A DNA stretch of 64,000 nucleotides from Candidatus Zymogenus saltonus (GTDB taxonomy: Bacteria > Desulfobacterota > Zymogenia > Zymogenales > Zymogenaceae), in NCBI GenBank assembly GCA_016929395.1, contig JAFGIX010000003.1, forward strand, positions 80,546 through 144,545, written 5' to 3'. The position numbers and the translations under genes are program-made. The notes under the pieces are model-generated. The model did no database searches. It was not told where the DNA came from and worked only from the letters and a program-made list of their open reading frames with translations. Of this stretch, positions 7,692 through 17,602 are shown piece by piece (the stretch's first letter is position 1; every line of letters begins with the position of its first letter).

Positions 7692-8990
7692 ATGGCCGAG
7701 TTTACATCCATCAAGTACTTCAAGGACAACGTGGGCAAGTCCGTGACGATCCGCGGCTGGCTCATGCAATCGAGGGGGAGCGGGAAGGTGCGCTTTCTTA
7801 TCGTCAGGGACGGGACGGGGATTACCCAGTGCGTTGTTGAAGAAGATGCGGTCGGGACCGAGCTCTTTGACCTCGTAAAGAAGTTCGGGCAGGAGAGCGC
7901 CCTCGAGGTCACCGGCACAGTCTCCGAGGAGCCGAGGGCCGAGGGGGGCTTCGAGCTTCACGCTGCGTCCCTTAAGATAATCGGCGAATCGGAGGAGTTC
8001 CCGATAACGCCCAAATCCCACGGAGCCGACTTCCTCCTCACCAACCGCCATCTCTGGCTGAGGTCGAGGAGGCAGCTCTCTATAATGCGGATAAGGGACG
8101 AGGTGGTAACGGCGATAAGGGAGTTCTTCAGGGAGAACGACTTCGTCCTGATAGACACGCCGATTCTGACCGGAGCCATCGGGGAGAGCGCCGGCACCCT
8201 CTTCTCCACCCAGTACTTCGACCTCGGAAACGCCTACCTCGCCCAGACGGGGCAGCTCTATCTCGAGGCGGCCATCTACGCCTTCGAGAAGGTCTACTGC
8301 TTCGGGCCGACCTTCAGGGCGGAGAAATCGAAGACGAGGCGGCATTTGACCGAGTTCTGGATGACCGAGGGGGAGATGGCATTCGTGGACAACGACGGGA
8401 ACATGGACTTCCAGGAACGGCTCGTCTCCTTTGTTGTTAAAAAGGTCCTCGACCGGAAGGCGGGCGACCTGGAAGTGCTGAAGAGGGACACGGCCCGCCT
8501 CGAAAAGGTGACCCTACCCTTCGAGAGGATCTCCTACGACGAGGCAGTAAAGCTCCTGAAAGGCAAGGGGAAGGAGGTCGAGTGGGGAAAAGACCTGGGC
8601 GGGGAGGACGAGACGATCCTGACCAAGCTCTTTACGAAGCCGGTCTTCGTCTACGACTATCCGAAGAGGGCTAAGGCCTTCTACATGAAGCAGCACCCGG
8701 AGAGGGAGGAGCTCGTCAAGTGCAGCGACCTTTTGGCCCCGGAGGGGTACGGCGAGATCATCGGCGGCTCGGAGAGGGAGGATGACTACGACAGGCTCCT
8801 CGCGAGAATCAGGGAGGAAAACCTCCCGGAGGAGGCTTACGGCTGGTACCTTGACCTTCGGCGCTACGGCTCCGTTAAACACTCCGGCTTCGGCCTGGGG
8901 GTAGAGAGGACGGTGGCATGGATATGCGGCATCGAGCACCTCAGGGAGGCGATACCGTTTCCGAGGATGATGGGGAGGATATATCCTTAG
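7692..8990 (+). CDS. asnS: asparaginyl-tRNA synthetase
   Basis: A 432-residue class IIb synthetase that charges tRNA(Asn) with asparagine in the cytosol. It has an amino-terminal OB-fold anticodon domain (about 1-110, VTIRGWLMQSRGSGKVRFL) and a class II catalytic core. Motif 2, FGPTFRAEKSKTRRH followed by LTEFWMTEGEMAF, is the AsnRS form rather than the AspRS form; the LTGAIGESAGTLFSTQYF stretch is also AsnRS-like; motif 3 is GFGLGVERTVAWICG. The length matches the family. The start follows AAGGAG and a strong promoter. Having AsnRS means Asn-tRNA can be made directly, although GatCAB may also be present elsewhere. Confidence 0.95.
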   Translation: MAEFTSIKYFKDNVGKSVTIRGWLMQSRGSGKVRFLIVRDGTGITQCVVEEDAVGTELFDLVKKFGQESALEVTGTVSEEPRAEGGFELHAASLKIIGESEEFPITPKSHGADFLLTNRHLWLRSRRQLSIMRIRDEVVTAIREFFRENDFVLIDTPILTGAIGESAGTLFSTQYFDLGNAYLAQTGQLYLEAAIYAFEKVYCFGPTFRAEKSKTRRHLTEFWMTEGEMAFVDNDGNMDFQERLVSFVVKKVLDRKAGDLEVLKRDTARLEKVTLPFERISYDEAVKLLKGKGKEVEWGKDLGGEDETILTKLFTKPVFVYDYPKRAKAFYMKQHPEREELVKCSDLLAPEGYGEIIGGSEREDDYDRLLARIREENLPEEAYGWYLDLRRYGSVKHSGFGLGVERTVAWICGIEHLREAIPFPRMMGRIYP

Positions 8991-9313
8991 ATTATCCCTT
9001 CTACCACGGCCTTAAATCTTGCCTAAATATTTCTTGCTAAGATATTTATATTGTGTCGGCCTCAACGGTGGGCGTGATTCCGAATATAACAGGTTGGTTT
9101 TTGTTTGCGGCTCATTCAAAAATGGGCGGCAATCTCTTGAATTGAAAATTTTCGCCGGCCAAATCTCAACCCACGGTGAAGACCGGCATCGTTGATCCTC
9201 GGTTCGATTTTCTCGATGCCCGGCCGCTTTTCGTATAAAATCGCTTATGTCCGTTGAGCGAGGATTCGTCCATTCAAAAAAGTGACTGAAATTTTAACCT
9301 TCGGCGTTTTCCC
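8991..9313. other. intergenic region with decayed copy of addA 3' end
   Basis: A 323-base gap between the convergent asnS and addA genes. It holds an A/T-rich imperfect palindrome (TAAATATTTCTT ... AAGATATTTA, about 9023-9048), possibly a weak terminator of asnS, and a degenerate direct duplication that includes the last bases of addA. Confidence 0.6.
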
Positions 9314-9335
9314 TTAACCCATGGTGAAGACCGGC
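9113..9335. repeat. degenerate direct repeat overlapping addA stop
   Basis: CATTCAAAAA (9113-9122) leads into GAAAATTTTCGCC and then CTCAACCCACGGTGAAGACC (9165-9184) plus GGC. The second copy is CATTCAAAAA (9271-9280), GAAATTTTAACC, then CTTAACCCATGGTGAAGACC (9313-9332) plus GGC. The last block matches at 21 of 23 bases and contains the addA stop and final codons. Confidence 0.6.
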
Positions 9336-12300
9336 GCCGTCACTCCGGTGCGGACGAAGTGGACGACCCCCCTTATCGATCTCCCCTCGGCTTTTTCGCC
9401 CATAGCCGATGCGACCGCCTTTACGTATGTCTCCATCTGAGACCGGTATTTTTCCGCCGCCTCTTTTTCACTCCCGGCGCCGACATTGTCCGTCTTGTAG
9501 TCGAGGACAACGATTTCGCCATCCCTCCCGTAGATCAGGTCTATCCTCCCCACCAATGTTTTCTCGCCCTTCGATGTGATCACCGGAACCTCGCTGCCAA
9601 TTATCTCCGACGAGGCGATCTCCTTTGCCGCGTCCGAGGCGAGGAATTTTTTTACGAGCGCCACAGTCTCGGAGGCGACCTCGTCTCTTATATCATCCCC
9701 TATTTGCAGGGAGATGGACGCCCTTTGCACCAGCTCTTTAACTCCGTCTCCTTTCGGCGGTTCGGCGAAGTCGATTCCCTCAAGGGCGGCGTGGAGGAGG
9801 CTCCCCACGAGAAGGGGGACGTCCCCGGCGGGTGGCATAGGCCCCGTACCCCCCGCAAACATCCTTCCCCGACCCTCCCCCTCGAATGAGCCGTCTACGT
9901 ATGAATCGACACCCCTGAACGCCTCCGAAACATCCTTGGCCTCCCCGGTCACTGAGCCGTAGAGGGCGGTGTCCAACGCCCTCTTGTACTCCTCTTGTCT
10001 ATTTCTCTCCCTATCCCTCGCCTCCTTTATTTCCCTTGTGTTCCCCCCGCCAATGGTGAAGTCGGACATCTTTTGTCTCTTCCTCTTGACGGCGGTTTTT
10101 TGTCCCTCTTCCGGCTTCTTGAGGGGAACGAGCCGGCACCTGAACTTCGGCCATTCGCGCTCATCGACTCCAAGAAATCCGCGAATATCCTTCATGAGGT
10201 TGTCTGTGGGGACATCCTTTTTCCCCAGGAGTATCAGCCTGTCCCTCGCCCTGGTTGTCGCAACATAAAAGATCCGTCTCTCCTCCGCCAAGTTTCTTTG
10301 TCTCTCCCTCTCCTTGAGATACATGTTGTATCCTAAATCTGACATGAGCCGCTTCCTTTTCGTCTTCAGGTTTACTCCGGAAATTGTACCCTTAGAGGTA
10401 GTATCGACGTAAATCCCGCCCCTCGGATCCAGCTTGAGTTTACTGCCGAGGTTCGGGAGAAAGACGACCGGAAATTCGAGACCCTTTGCCTTGTGAACCG
10501 TCATGATCCTCACGGAGTCTTCCACCTCCTCGGTTATCACTGCCTCCCCCTCGTCGGGATCGCTCTCAACGAACTCCCTCAGGAGGTGGATAAAGGAGGT
10601 GAGGGTGACGGGGCCGGCCGATTCCAGCTCCATTGCGATTTTCCCTATCTTCGTCAGGTTTCCCACCCTCTGCGTTCCCCCGGTTCCGAATCCATTTATC
10701 TCCATTATCTCCGTCCTGTCGAAGACTTCGTCTAAGAGGCCGGAGAGAGTCCTGCCCCCCCTGATCCTGTGGAGGTGTCTCAAGACCTTGTAGGCCTTCT
10801 CGACACGGTCGTCTCCCGCTTTAACCCTGTAGTTCAGCTTGTCCCCTTCCGCAAGCCGGTATATGGTCTCGTCGTCGATGCCGAAGACGGAAGACCTCAA
10901 GACGCCCACGAGCGCCCTCTTGTCTGTGGGATCAAGGACGACCGAGAGGATATTTATCAGGTCGCTTATCTCCTGACGCTGGTAGTAACCCCTCCCGCCC
11001 ACTATGATATAGGGGATGTTCTCCCTCTTCAGCGCCTCTTCGTATATCGAGACGCTCGTCATGGTTCGTATGAGTATCGCGATGTCGCCGTATTTGACCG
11101 CCCTTGGCTCTTTAGTCTCCTTATCCCTGACGATCTTTCCCTCCGCCTGCCCCTCCACCATGTCAAGGATGCGGGTCGCGATATATTCCGCCTCTTCTTC
11201 CCTGACCTCATCCGCAAGGCCTCCGCCGGTTGAATTAGAGATGACGATATCGACGGCGGATTCCCCGTCGATGTTGGGGATGTCCTCGATCCTTGGGGTC
11301 AGGGGATCGTAATCGACGGCGTATCTCTCTTCCTCATATCCTATATAGCTGGAAAATAGTGCGTTGTGAAATTCGACCAGGTGCTTCTGGCTCCGGTAGC
11401 TGTTGGCGAGCTCCTGCTTTTCCCCACCGGAAATTTTGATCTTATCGGCTACATCATAGAAGACCCCGATCTCCGCCTCGCGGAACCTGAAGATCGACTG
11501 CTTCGGGTCGCCCACGATGAAGAGCCTGTCGCCCCCTACTTTTACGTCCTCCGGCCTCTCGGCCTTTGCGCCGTCTTCGGCCAGAAAGAGGATTATGTCC
11601 CCCTGTATCGGGTCAGTGTCCTGGAACTCGTCCACGAGTATGTAGTCGAACTCCCGCTGGTAGCGCCTCCGGACCTCGAGGTTCTTTTGAAGGAGCCTCT
11701 TCGCCTCGTAGATCAGGTCGAAGAAGGTGAGCACGCCCCGCCCGATCCTCTCCTCCCTGATGAAGCGGACGAAGCCTGACATGACGCGGACGGCGGTCTC
11801 GGCAATTTTGTCGTCCTCGAGCTGTTTAAGGAAGGGTTTCAGCTCCTTTAGTGTATCGATCACACCTCCCGGTTGATAGAACATCTCCTTTACTGAAGTG
11901 AAAGTATCGGCTGAAGCCCAGTTTTCTTCCCTGCCCACGACCCTTCTCGAATCCACTCCATTTAATGAATCCGCCATCTCCTCAAGACTGTTTTTGGCGA
12001 GTATCTCAGTTGTCTTTATACACTTCTGGTAGAGGAGGTCTTCCTCCTTGGCCTCAATATCGGATCCTGACAGTTCATCCCTTATTTTCGCAAGCAGCTT
12101 CTGAAACTCCTTCCTCTCCGCCTCCCCGTCGACCCTGTATCTCAGGTAGTCGTCGATCCTGTCGGGGCGCTTTGAGAGCTCCATCCCTATCGCCTTTATC
12201 CCCTCGGTGCCGAACCTCTTGATGAGCGTCACGAGGTCGTCGTCGTATTCGTGCCCGCCCCAGAGGTTCTCCTTGGCCCACGCATCCCATATCTCCTCGG

Positions 12301-12688
12301 TCAGGAGAATATTGATCGTTTCCTCCTCCTCCTTAAAGTCCGGGTCTATCCCCGCCTCGATCGGATTTTCCCTCAATATCCTTGCGCAAAGCGAGTGGAT
12401 GGTGCTTATCTGGGCCCGCTCGAGGTCGTTTAGGGCGATCTTCCATACCTCGCCCATTTCGGTCTTTGCCCTCTTCCCTATCTCGACCCTCAGGCGCTCC
12501 ACCATCTCGGCGGCGGCCGCCTTTGTGAAGGTGATGGCGAGGATCTTCTCCACCGGGATGTACGCCTCGCCGATAAGCGTTATCACCTTTTCAACGAGGC
12601 AGGTCGTCTTTCCCGTTCCCGCCCCGGCGGTCACCACCATGTTGCCCTTGATTGCCTTGATTGTGGTTGATATGTCGTTTCTTCCCAT
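9314..12688 (-). CDS. addA: ATP-dependent helicase/nuclease subunit A (AddA)
   Basis: A 1124-residue UvrD/Rep superfamily 1A helicase with a carboxy-terminal RecB-family nuclease, the AddA half of the AddAB enzyme that resects double-strand breaks for RecA loading. Visible motifs: Walker A AGAGTGKTT (Lys27), motif Ia AITFTKAAAAEM, Walker B LVDEFQDTDPIQ, motif III VGDPKQSIFRFR, motif V MTVHKAKGLEFPVVF, motif VI VATTRARDRLIL, and the nuclease block VGRIDLIYG followed by VVLDYKTD. The nuclease distinguishes it from plain UvrD or PcrA. It lies 53 bases downstream of addB on the same strand, so the pair is co-transcribed. The ribosome site is weak (GAAAAAAAG). The length is typical. Confidence 0.93.
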   Translation of the reverse strand: MGRNDISTTIKAIKGNMVVTAGAGTGKTTCLVEKVITLIGEAYIPVEKILAITFTKAAAAEMVERLRVEIGKRAKTEMGEVWKIALNDLERAQISTIHSLCARILRENPIEAGIDPDFKEEEETINILLTEEIWDAWAKENLWGGHEYDDDLVTLIKRFGTEGIKAIGMELSKRPDRIDDYLRYRVDGEAERKEFQKLLAKIRDELSGSDIEAKEEDLLYQKCIKTTEILAKNSLEEMADSLNGVDSRRVVGREENWASADTFTSVKEMFYQPGGVIDTLKELKPFLKQLEDDKIAETAVRVMSGFVRFIREERIGRGVLTFFDLIYEAKRLLQKNLEVRRRYQREFDYILVDEFQDTDPIQGDIILFLAEDGAKAERPEDVKVGGDRLFIVGDPKQSIFRFREAEIGVFYDVADKIKISGGEKQELANSYRSQKHLVEFHNALFSSYIGYEEERYAVDYDPLTPRIEDIPNIDGESAVDIVISNSTGGGLADEVREEEAEYIATRILDMVEGQAEGKIVRDKETKEPRAVKYGDIAILIRTMTSVSIYEEALKRENIPYIIVGGRGYYQRQEISDLINILSVVLDPTDKRALVGVLRSSVFGIDDETIYRLAEGDKLNYRVKAGDDRVEKAYKVLRHLHRIRGGRTLSGLLDEVFDRTEIMEINGFGTGGTQRVGNLTKIGKIAMELESAGPVTLTSFIHLLREFVESDPDEGEAVITEEVEDSVRIMTVHKAKGLEFPVVFLPNLGSKLKLDPRGGIYVDTTSKGTISGVNLKTKRKRLMSDLGYNMYLKERERQRNLAEERRIFYVATTRARDRLILLGKKDVPTDNLMKDIRGFLGVDEREWPKFRCRLVPLKKPEEGQKTAVKRKRQKMSDFTIGGGNTREIKEARDRERNRQEEYKRALDTALYGSVTGEAKDVSEAFRGVDSYVDGSFEGEGRGRMFAGGTGPMPPAGDVPLLVGSLLHAALEGIDFAEPPKGDGVKELVQRASISLQIGDDIRDEVASETVALVKKFLASDAAKEIASSEIIGSEVPVITSKGEKTLVGRIDLIYGRDGEIVVLDYKTDNVGAGSEKEAAEKYRSQMETYVKAVASAMGEKAEGRSIRGVVHFVRTGVTAPVFTMG

Positions 12689-12741
12689 ATCTTTTTTTCA
12701 GGCCGTCCGATATTTCAAGTTTGAAATGCGCCCCGCCCTCG

Positions 12742-15700
12742 TCAAATCTTTCCTTCCCCTTCGGTCCTCTCCACCCTTTTTTTGTTTATGCCCTTTGTGA
12801 TGTACCGGCAGATGTCTTTGTAGGAGCAGTAGTCGCAGGGGCCGGAGGCGTCCGGGTAAAAAATTCCCCCCTCGATGGAATCGATCACTTTTAAAGCGTT
12901 CTCCCTCATCCTTTTAAATATCAATTCAATATCTCCTCCCAGTATATCCTCGGTCTTTTTACCCTCCTCGTATTCAATAAAGACCAAAAGCCCTTCGTAT
13001 GGATTAAACTTGTTTGATAAGATGACCTCTTTAGCGGCCAAAAGATAGATGGGGATCTGAAAGTGGCTTCCCTCCTCAACCTGACTTGAAAGCACTTTTG
13101 GTTTACTCTGTTTCTTTTTGTAGTCAATTACCCGAAAGGCCCCCTCCCCCTCGTCTACGTCTATCCTGTCGATCCTGCCGGTGAAGGGGATTTTCCTGCC
13201 GTGTATCTCGATCACGAGGGGGGGGTATGTAGGCTCCTTCCCCTCGATACGTCTCTCGCCGAATGAGACCTCGAAGTGTGCGGGGATGAATCTATCCCCC
13301 TCCGGCCTCTCTTTGAACTCCCTCTCGATTAACTCCCCGAGCGTCTCCTCTAAAAGCTCTTTCCTCGCCCTGACGACGAGCCTCGGGATCCTGCCGGCCA
13401 GCTTCTTCTTTGCGTAGTCTTCGATTATCTCCCCAAGGCGCCTTGACGCCTCGGAGTGATTCTCCCTTGAAAGGGGGAGGAGCCGATTTTCTTTAAGCTC
13501 CTTAGATAGGCGGGCGAGCGTCCTGTGGTAGATGGTGCCGATCTCTTTCGCCTCGATGTCCTCCTCCTCGTCCGGCTCCTCGGTTATGTCCACATCGATC
13601 ACGTATTTCATGAAGAATCGGAAGGGACACTCGGCGTAGGTTTCAAGCTTACCGGCGCTCATAGGGAGGAGCTTTTCGAGAATTCCGTCCGACTTTCCCA
13701 TAACGCCGTCGTAGGTCGAAAACGGCTTTTCCGTCGACCTGGCATCCAGGGATATAAGCCCGTCCTTCAGAAAACTCGATTCGAAGACGACCCCCCTGAC
13801 CTTTTCTATATCGGCAGAGCCGCTCCCGAGGGCGGTCGACACCCGGAGGTCCTTTTCGGTGTATTTTGAATTTTTTTCCTCCGTTTGGAGGAGTCTCGGG
13901 TAGTGAACGGCCGAGTCTCCCGGGAGGGCCTCCTTTTCCCCATAGATGTCATGCCATTTTCTCCCCCCACTCTCGGCCCACGAGAGGAGCTCCCTCAAAA
14001 AAACGGAGTATATCGATTTTCTCCCAGAGTCGTCGCTTCGCTGGTAGGATAGGACAAGTCTCTCCCCTGCCGACCTTACGGCCAGGGCGAAGAGTAGCCT
14101 TTCCTCATCGAGACGGTTTCTTGCGATGGGCAACCCCAGTTTATTTCTCGTCTGCTCCGATATGAGAGGGTCGATCCTTAACGTTCTAGGAAACTTCCCC
14201 TCGTTCAGCCCCATGAGAAACAGCGTCGTAAACGAGAGCCCCCTGATTCCCATGACCGAGGAGACGAAGACGCTCTCCACATCCCTGTTGGAGACGACCC
14301 TCCCATCGGCGATCTCCTTTTTCAGAAGGGAGATGAAATCGTTTAGCGTTATATTGTCGTTCGAGGCGGGGAGTTTCTTGCCGATATTTTCCATCGAATA
14401 AACTATTTCCTTGACCGCCTCGTAGGGGGCTTTGTCGTCCCCTCGCGGGATGATATATTTCAGGAGGATATCCGCAAATCTTCCCGAGTGCTCTTCGGGG
14501 GTCGATGGGTCGGGAATGTCCGTTATGTCGTCGATCAGGCCCGTTATCGCCTCTCTCGTGAGAAGCTTGAACTTCTCCATGTCCAGGCGCCTCTCCCTCC
14601 TGAATATCAGGGAGGCCTCGTCTTCATCGCTGTAGTCTTCGACGGCGATTTGCGCCCCCCCCTCCTCCCAGGCCTTTTTCCACTCGTTTGCGCCGGAGAC
14701 GACCCCGGCGTCCCTGGCGATCGCTTCCGCGAGGTGGGAGTTGTCCCTGACCCACTCCTCTTCCTCATTGGGAATCCCGGGCCAGGAGAAATAGTCTGAG
14801 AAGAGTAGTGTGGTTATCTCCTTTCTCTTCAGCTTCGTTGCACAGACGGAGAGGAGATTCAGGAAGGTCGCGACCTCCGGATAGGGTTCGAGGGGGGTCC
14901 CGCCGTCGAAACAGACCGGGATAGAGTACTTCTCAAAGACATCCTTAAGGTTTTCCCTTTGAGCCGCGAGGTCGCGCATGGTGACTCCTATATCCCTCCA
15001 TTTAAGGTCGGGAGACTCCTCCCTGATCCGAAGGATCTGTAAGGCGACGGCCTGGGCCTCTCCCGATTCCCCGGAGGCGGTGACGACCCTTATAGACCCA
15101 TCTGGGTCTGTCCCGCCGTCCGCCTCCGTCGAAAAGAGGCGGCTGGATAGGGCGAAAAGGGCTCCCCGGTCGTCGGGGACGGCGTCCGTAATCTCGCCGT
15201 CGTTCTCATCCATCAGGGAGCGGAAGAAATCGAGGGTCGGCCTTCCGTATCCGGAGAAAGGCTCTTTCCCTGTAAGGGGGGAGAAGATGTGGAGGTCGCC
15301 GACCCCGCTCAGCGTCCTAACAATATCCCGCTGAATTGGATTAAGGTCGTAAAATCCGTAGAGGATTGCATTTCTCAAGAGGGGATTGTCTTTGTCGTCG
15401 CCGATCTTTTGTGAGGCGATCCTGATTATCTCCTCCCTGGTGTAAATTGGATTGCCGTCCTCTTCAGCCCGGACTTTTTCCATGTTGTATCTATGGAAGA
15501 GGGAGAGGACGGCGTTCTCGGGCCCACCCCCGCCTTTCAGCGCCGAGACCTTGTAGGAGGTCAATTGGGAGAAGAGGCTCAAGAGGCGATCTGCGTAGCT
15601 GTCGTAGGTGTTGAGGCTTTTTACGATTTCATTCTCCTCGGCCGCACTTACCAGCATCTCTTTTATCAGGCGGCGAAGGACCGCGCCGGCGGCCGGCCTC

Positions 15701-15957
15701 GATAAATCGAATCGCATAGCCTTAAGGATTCTCTCGGAGAGCGTGTAGAAGGTGAAGAAGTGGAGGTTGATCCAGGTCCTTCCCTCATTTTCGGGAGCTG
15801 GTGCGGTAAGAAGCGCCGTCAGCCTTTTCAGGAGCGTCCCCGTGGGGGTGATTATCGTTATGGAGACAAACGGGTCTTCCCCCTTTATTCTTGAGATCAG
15901 CTCTACGAAATTGTCTTCGAGGAAGGGTTGGAAGGGGCCTGAAAAAAGTCTTGCCAT
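12742..15957 (-). CDS. addB: AddB-like nuclease/inactive helicase subunit
   Basis: A 1071-residue partner of AddA. The carboxy-terminal PD-(D/E)XK nuclease is clear (FTGRIDRIDVD then FRVIDYKKK). An iron-sulfur cluster staple is formed by the cysteine in YAECPFRFFMKYV and the three in CDYCSYKDIC near the end, a hallmark of AddB. The middle has helicase-like pieces (DIGVTMRDLAAQ, SSVMGIRGLSFTTLFLMGLNEGKFP). The amino-terminal phosphate loop expected in Bacillus AddB is replaced by ITPTGTLLKRL, without the GKT/S signature, so ATP binding by this subunit is doubtful. AddB likely scans for Chi and cuts one strand. It is the first gene of the addB-addA operon. Confidence 0.88.
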   Translation of the reverse strand: MARLFSGPFQPFLEDNFVELISRIKGEDPFVSITIITPTGTLLKRLTALLTAPAPENEGRTWINLHFFTFYTLSERILKAMRFDLSRPAAGAVLRRLIKEMLVSAAEENEIVKSLNTYDSYADRLLSLFSQLTSYKVSALKGGGGPENAVLSLFHRYNMEKVRAEEDGNPIYTREEIIRIASQKIGDDKDNPLLRNAILYGFYDLNPIQRDIVRTLSGVGDLHIFSPLTGKEPFSGYGRPTLDFFRSLMDENDGEITDAVPDDRGALFALSSRLFSTEADGGTDPDGSIRVVTASGESGEAQAVALQILRIREESPDLKWRDIGVTMRDLAAQRENLKDVFEKYSIPVCFDGGTPLEPYPEVATFLNLLSVCATKLKRKEITTLLFSDYFSWPGIPNEEEEWVRDNSHLAEAIARDAGVVSGANEWKKAWEEGGAQIAVEDYSDEDEASLIFRRERRLDMEKFKLLTREAITGLIDDITDIPDPSTPEEHSGRFADILLKYIIPRGDDKAPYEAVKEIVYSMENIGKKLPASNDNITLNDFISLLKKEIADGRVVSNRDVESVFVSSVMGIRGLSFTTLFLMGLNEGKFPRTLRIDPLISEQTRNKLGLPIARNRLDEERLLFALAVRSAGERLVLSYQRSDDSGRKSIYSVFLRELLSWAESGGRKWHDIYGEKEALPGDSAVHYPRLLQTEEKNSKYTEKDLRVSTALGSGSADIEKVRGVVFESSFLKDGLISLDARSTEKPFSTYDGVMGKSDGILEKLLPMSAGKLETYAECPFRFFMKYVIDVDITEEPDEEEDIEAKEIGTIYHRTLARLSKELKENRLLPLSRENHSEASRRLGEIIEDYAKKKLAGRIPRLVVRARKELLEETLGELIEREFKERPEGDRFIPAHFEVSFGERRIEGKEPTYPPLVIEIHGRKIPFTGRIDRIDVDEGEGAFRVIDYKKKQSKPKVLSSQVEEGSHFQIPIYLLAAKEVILSNKFNPYEGLLVFIEYEEGKKTEDILGGDIELIFKRMRENALKVIDSIEGGIFYPDASGPCDYCSYKDICRYITKGINKKRVERTEGEGKI

Positions 15958-16283
15958 CTTTTCGTGACGTTCATTAAATTACGGTTACATCATTTGATCT
16001 GTTGTTTTATTAAGCATCGGTTTTTCGATGCTTTAGTTTACTAATTGGGAGCATATATATGGTAAGTCGAGGTAAGTCGGCTTGATTACTATATCTGCAT
16101 ATCTGTATTGTGATATGTCTATATAGCGATGTGGCGATATGGGCGACATGTTGATATTAAACATCAAGAGGGCACATTAATCCGACTTTCCCCGTGAGAC
16201 TACCTCCCCATAAAGGGTGATTGTAAAGAGAATTGATCCCCCCTGTTTTAAAGACAACGAGAAGTACCCTGTGGCCCTGATGA
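15958..16283. other. intergenic region, nothing recognised
   Basis: A 326-base gap upstream of addB and downstream of the deacetylase gene. It is A/T-rich with short echoing phrases (GGTAAGTCGAGGTAAGTCGG near 16062; GATATGT, GATGTGG and GATATGGG around 16110-16145). No gene, clear promoter or terminator was seen. Confidence 0.6.
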
Positions 16284-17339
16284 TCAGAAGCAGTTCCAGT
16301 AGTTTTTTTGAACCGATACCACGGCTGCAATTATCTCGTTTGAGATCCTCCCGAAGGCGTCGTCGATATCCTTTTTGGTTATATCGGGATCGGTCGAATC
16401 CTTTCCCATCAGCTCTTTTATTACGCTCTTTACGCCATCTCTTAGCCCCCCGAGATGGTATCCCCCCTCCAGCGTTATCAGGAGCTTTCCGCCGGCGCTT
16501 TTCTCGGCAATCGACATGAGGACCTGGGCTAGGGCCGCAAAGCCCTGGGGCGTTACCTGCATCCCTCCCAGCGGGTCTTTGAAATATATGTCGAAGCCGG
16601 CCGAAACGATCACGAGCTCAGGCTTGTATTCCTCGGCTATCGGCTCCAAGACCTTTTTGAATATCTTGTAGTATTCGGCGTCGCCGTTTCCTATGTTCAG
16701 AGGAACGTTGACGGTAAATCCCTCTCCCTTTCCGCCTCCCACCTCCCTGAGGCTTCCGGTCCCGGGATAGTATGGGAACTGGTGGGTGGAGAAGTAGAGG
16801 ACGCGGTCGTCTTCCCAGAAGGAGTGCTGGGTGCCGTTTCCGTGGTGGAGGTCCCAGTCGCAGATCAGGACCCTTTTTAGGGAATATTTTTTTATCGCGT
16901 AGAGCGCCGCGATGGCGGCGTTGTTGAAGAGGCAAAAGCCCATCCCCCGGTCCGCCTCGGCGTGGTGTCCCGGCGGGCGCACCAGGGCCAGGACGTTGTC
17001 GAGCTTCCCATCGTACATATCGTCTATACCCAGGAGGAGGCCGCCGGCGGCGAAGAGGGCCGCGTCGAACGACTTCTCCGAGGTCTGGGTGTCCGGGTCA
17101 AGAGAGGAGTGGGAAAGGCCCGCTGTGGCGGCGACCTTGTCGAAATACGAGGGCTTGTGTATCAGCCCGATCTCTTCCCGGGAGGCCTTTCTGGGAGTGA
17201 TCTGGACGAACTTTCCGGCAATGTCCTCGTCTTCGAGCATCTTGTAAAGTACCACGAGCCTTTCCGAGCTTTCGGGGTGGAATCTCCCTGTATCGTGCTC
17301 GATGTAAATAGGGTCCGTAACTATACCGGTCTTTGTCAT
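16284..17339 (-). CDS. histone deacetylase family protein (AcuC/APAH-like)
   Basis: A 351-residue arginase-fold zinc hydrolase that removes acetyl groups from lysines, polyamines or other small amides. Core motifs are all present: RPPGHHAEADRGMGFCLFNN (tandem active-site histidines), DWDLHHGNGTQ (zinc-binding Asp and His), SAGFDIYFKDPLGG (zinc Asp) and LEGGYHLGGL. The start at 17339 is chosen because GAGGAGTG lies just upstream; an ATG at 17402 would add a 21-residue leader with no family similarity. In bacteria such proteins often accompany acetyl-CoA synthetase or polyamine genes; no such neighbour exists here, so the substrate is unknown. It is monocistronic. Confidence 0.9.
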   Translation of the reverse strand: MTKTGIVTDPIYIEHDTGRFHPESSERLVVLYKMLEDEDIAGKFVQITPRKASREEIGLIHKPSYFDKVAATAGLSHSSLDPDTQTSEKSFDAALFAAGGLLLGIDDMYDGKLDNVLALVRPPGHHAEADRGMGFCLFNNAAIAALYAIKKYSLKRVLICDWDLHHGNGTQHSFWEDDRVLYFSTHQFPYYPGTGSLREVGGGKGEGFTVNVPLNIGNGDAEYYKIFKKVLEPIAEEYKPELVIVSAGFDIYFKDPLGGMQVTPQGFAALAQVLMSIAEKSAGGKLLITLEGGYHLGGLRDGVKSVIKELMGKDSTDPDITKKDIDDAFGRISNEIIAAVVSVQKNYWNCF

Positions 17340-17480
17340 CGCTACACTCCTCAAATATTTGATATGTGGGGGTAAGATCTCTCCACCTCTAATAAATATC
17401 ACTAACGGCGGAAAAAATCAATGTTTTTAGGCGGCAATTTAAATATAAATTTAACTGGTGATTTGGCCGGCAATTGACGT

Positions 17481-17510
17481 TTGACAATTGATATTTCTAT
17501 TTGATATTAT
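17481..17510 (+). promoter_or_regulatory. sigma-70 promoter for the kinase/activator pair
   Basis: TTGACA (17481-17486), 18-base spacer, TATTAT (17505-17510). It lies about 90 bases upstream of the histidine kinase start, leaving a leader of some 85 bases. Confidence 0.65.
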
Positions 17511-17602
17511 ACAAAAAGAGAGGACTCTTTGATTTCTTGCAAGCTGTTTGAAATCGTGATTTTCAATCAAGACGGGGCTTAATTTAAAAAAGGTCTTATT
17601 TT

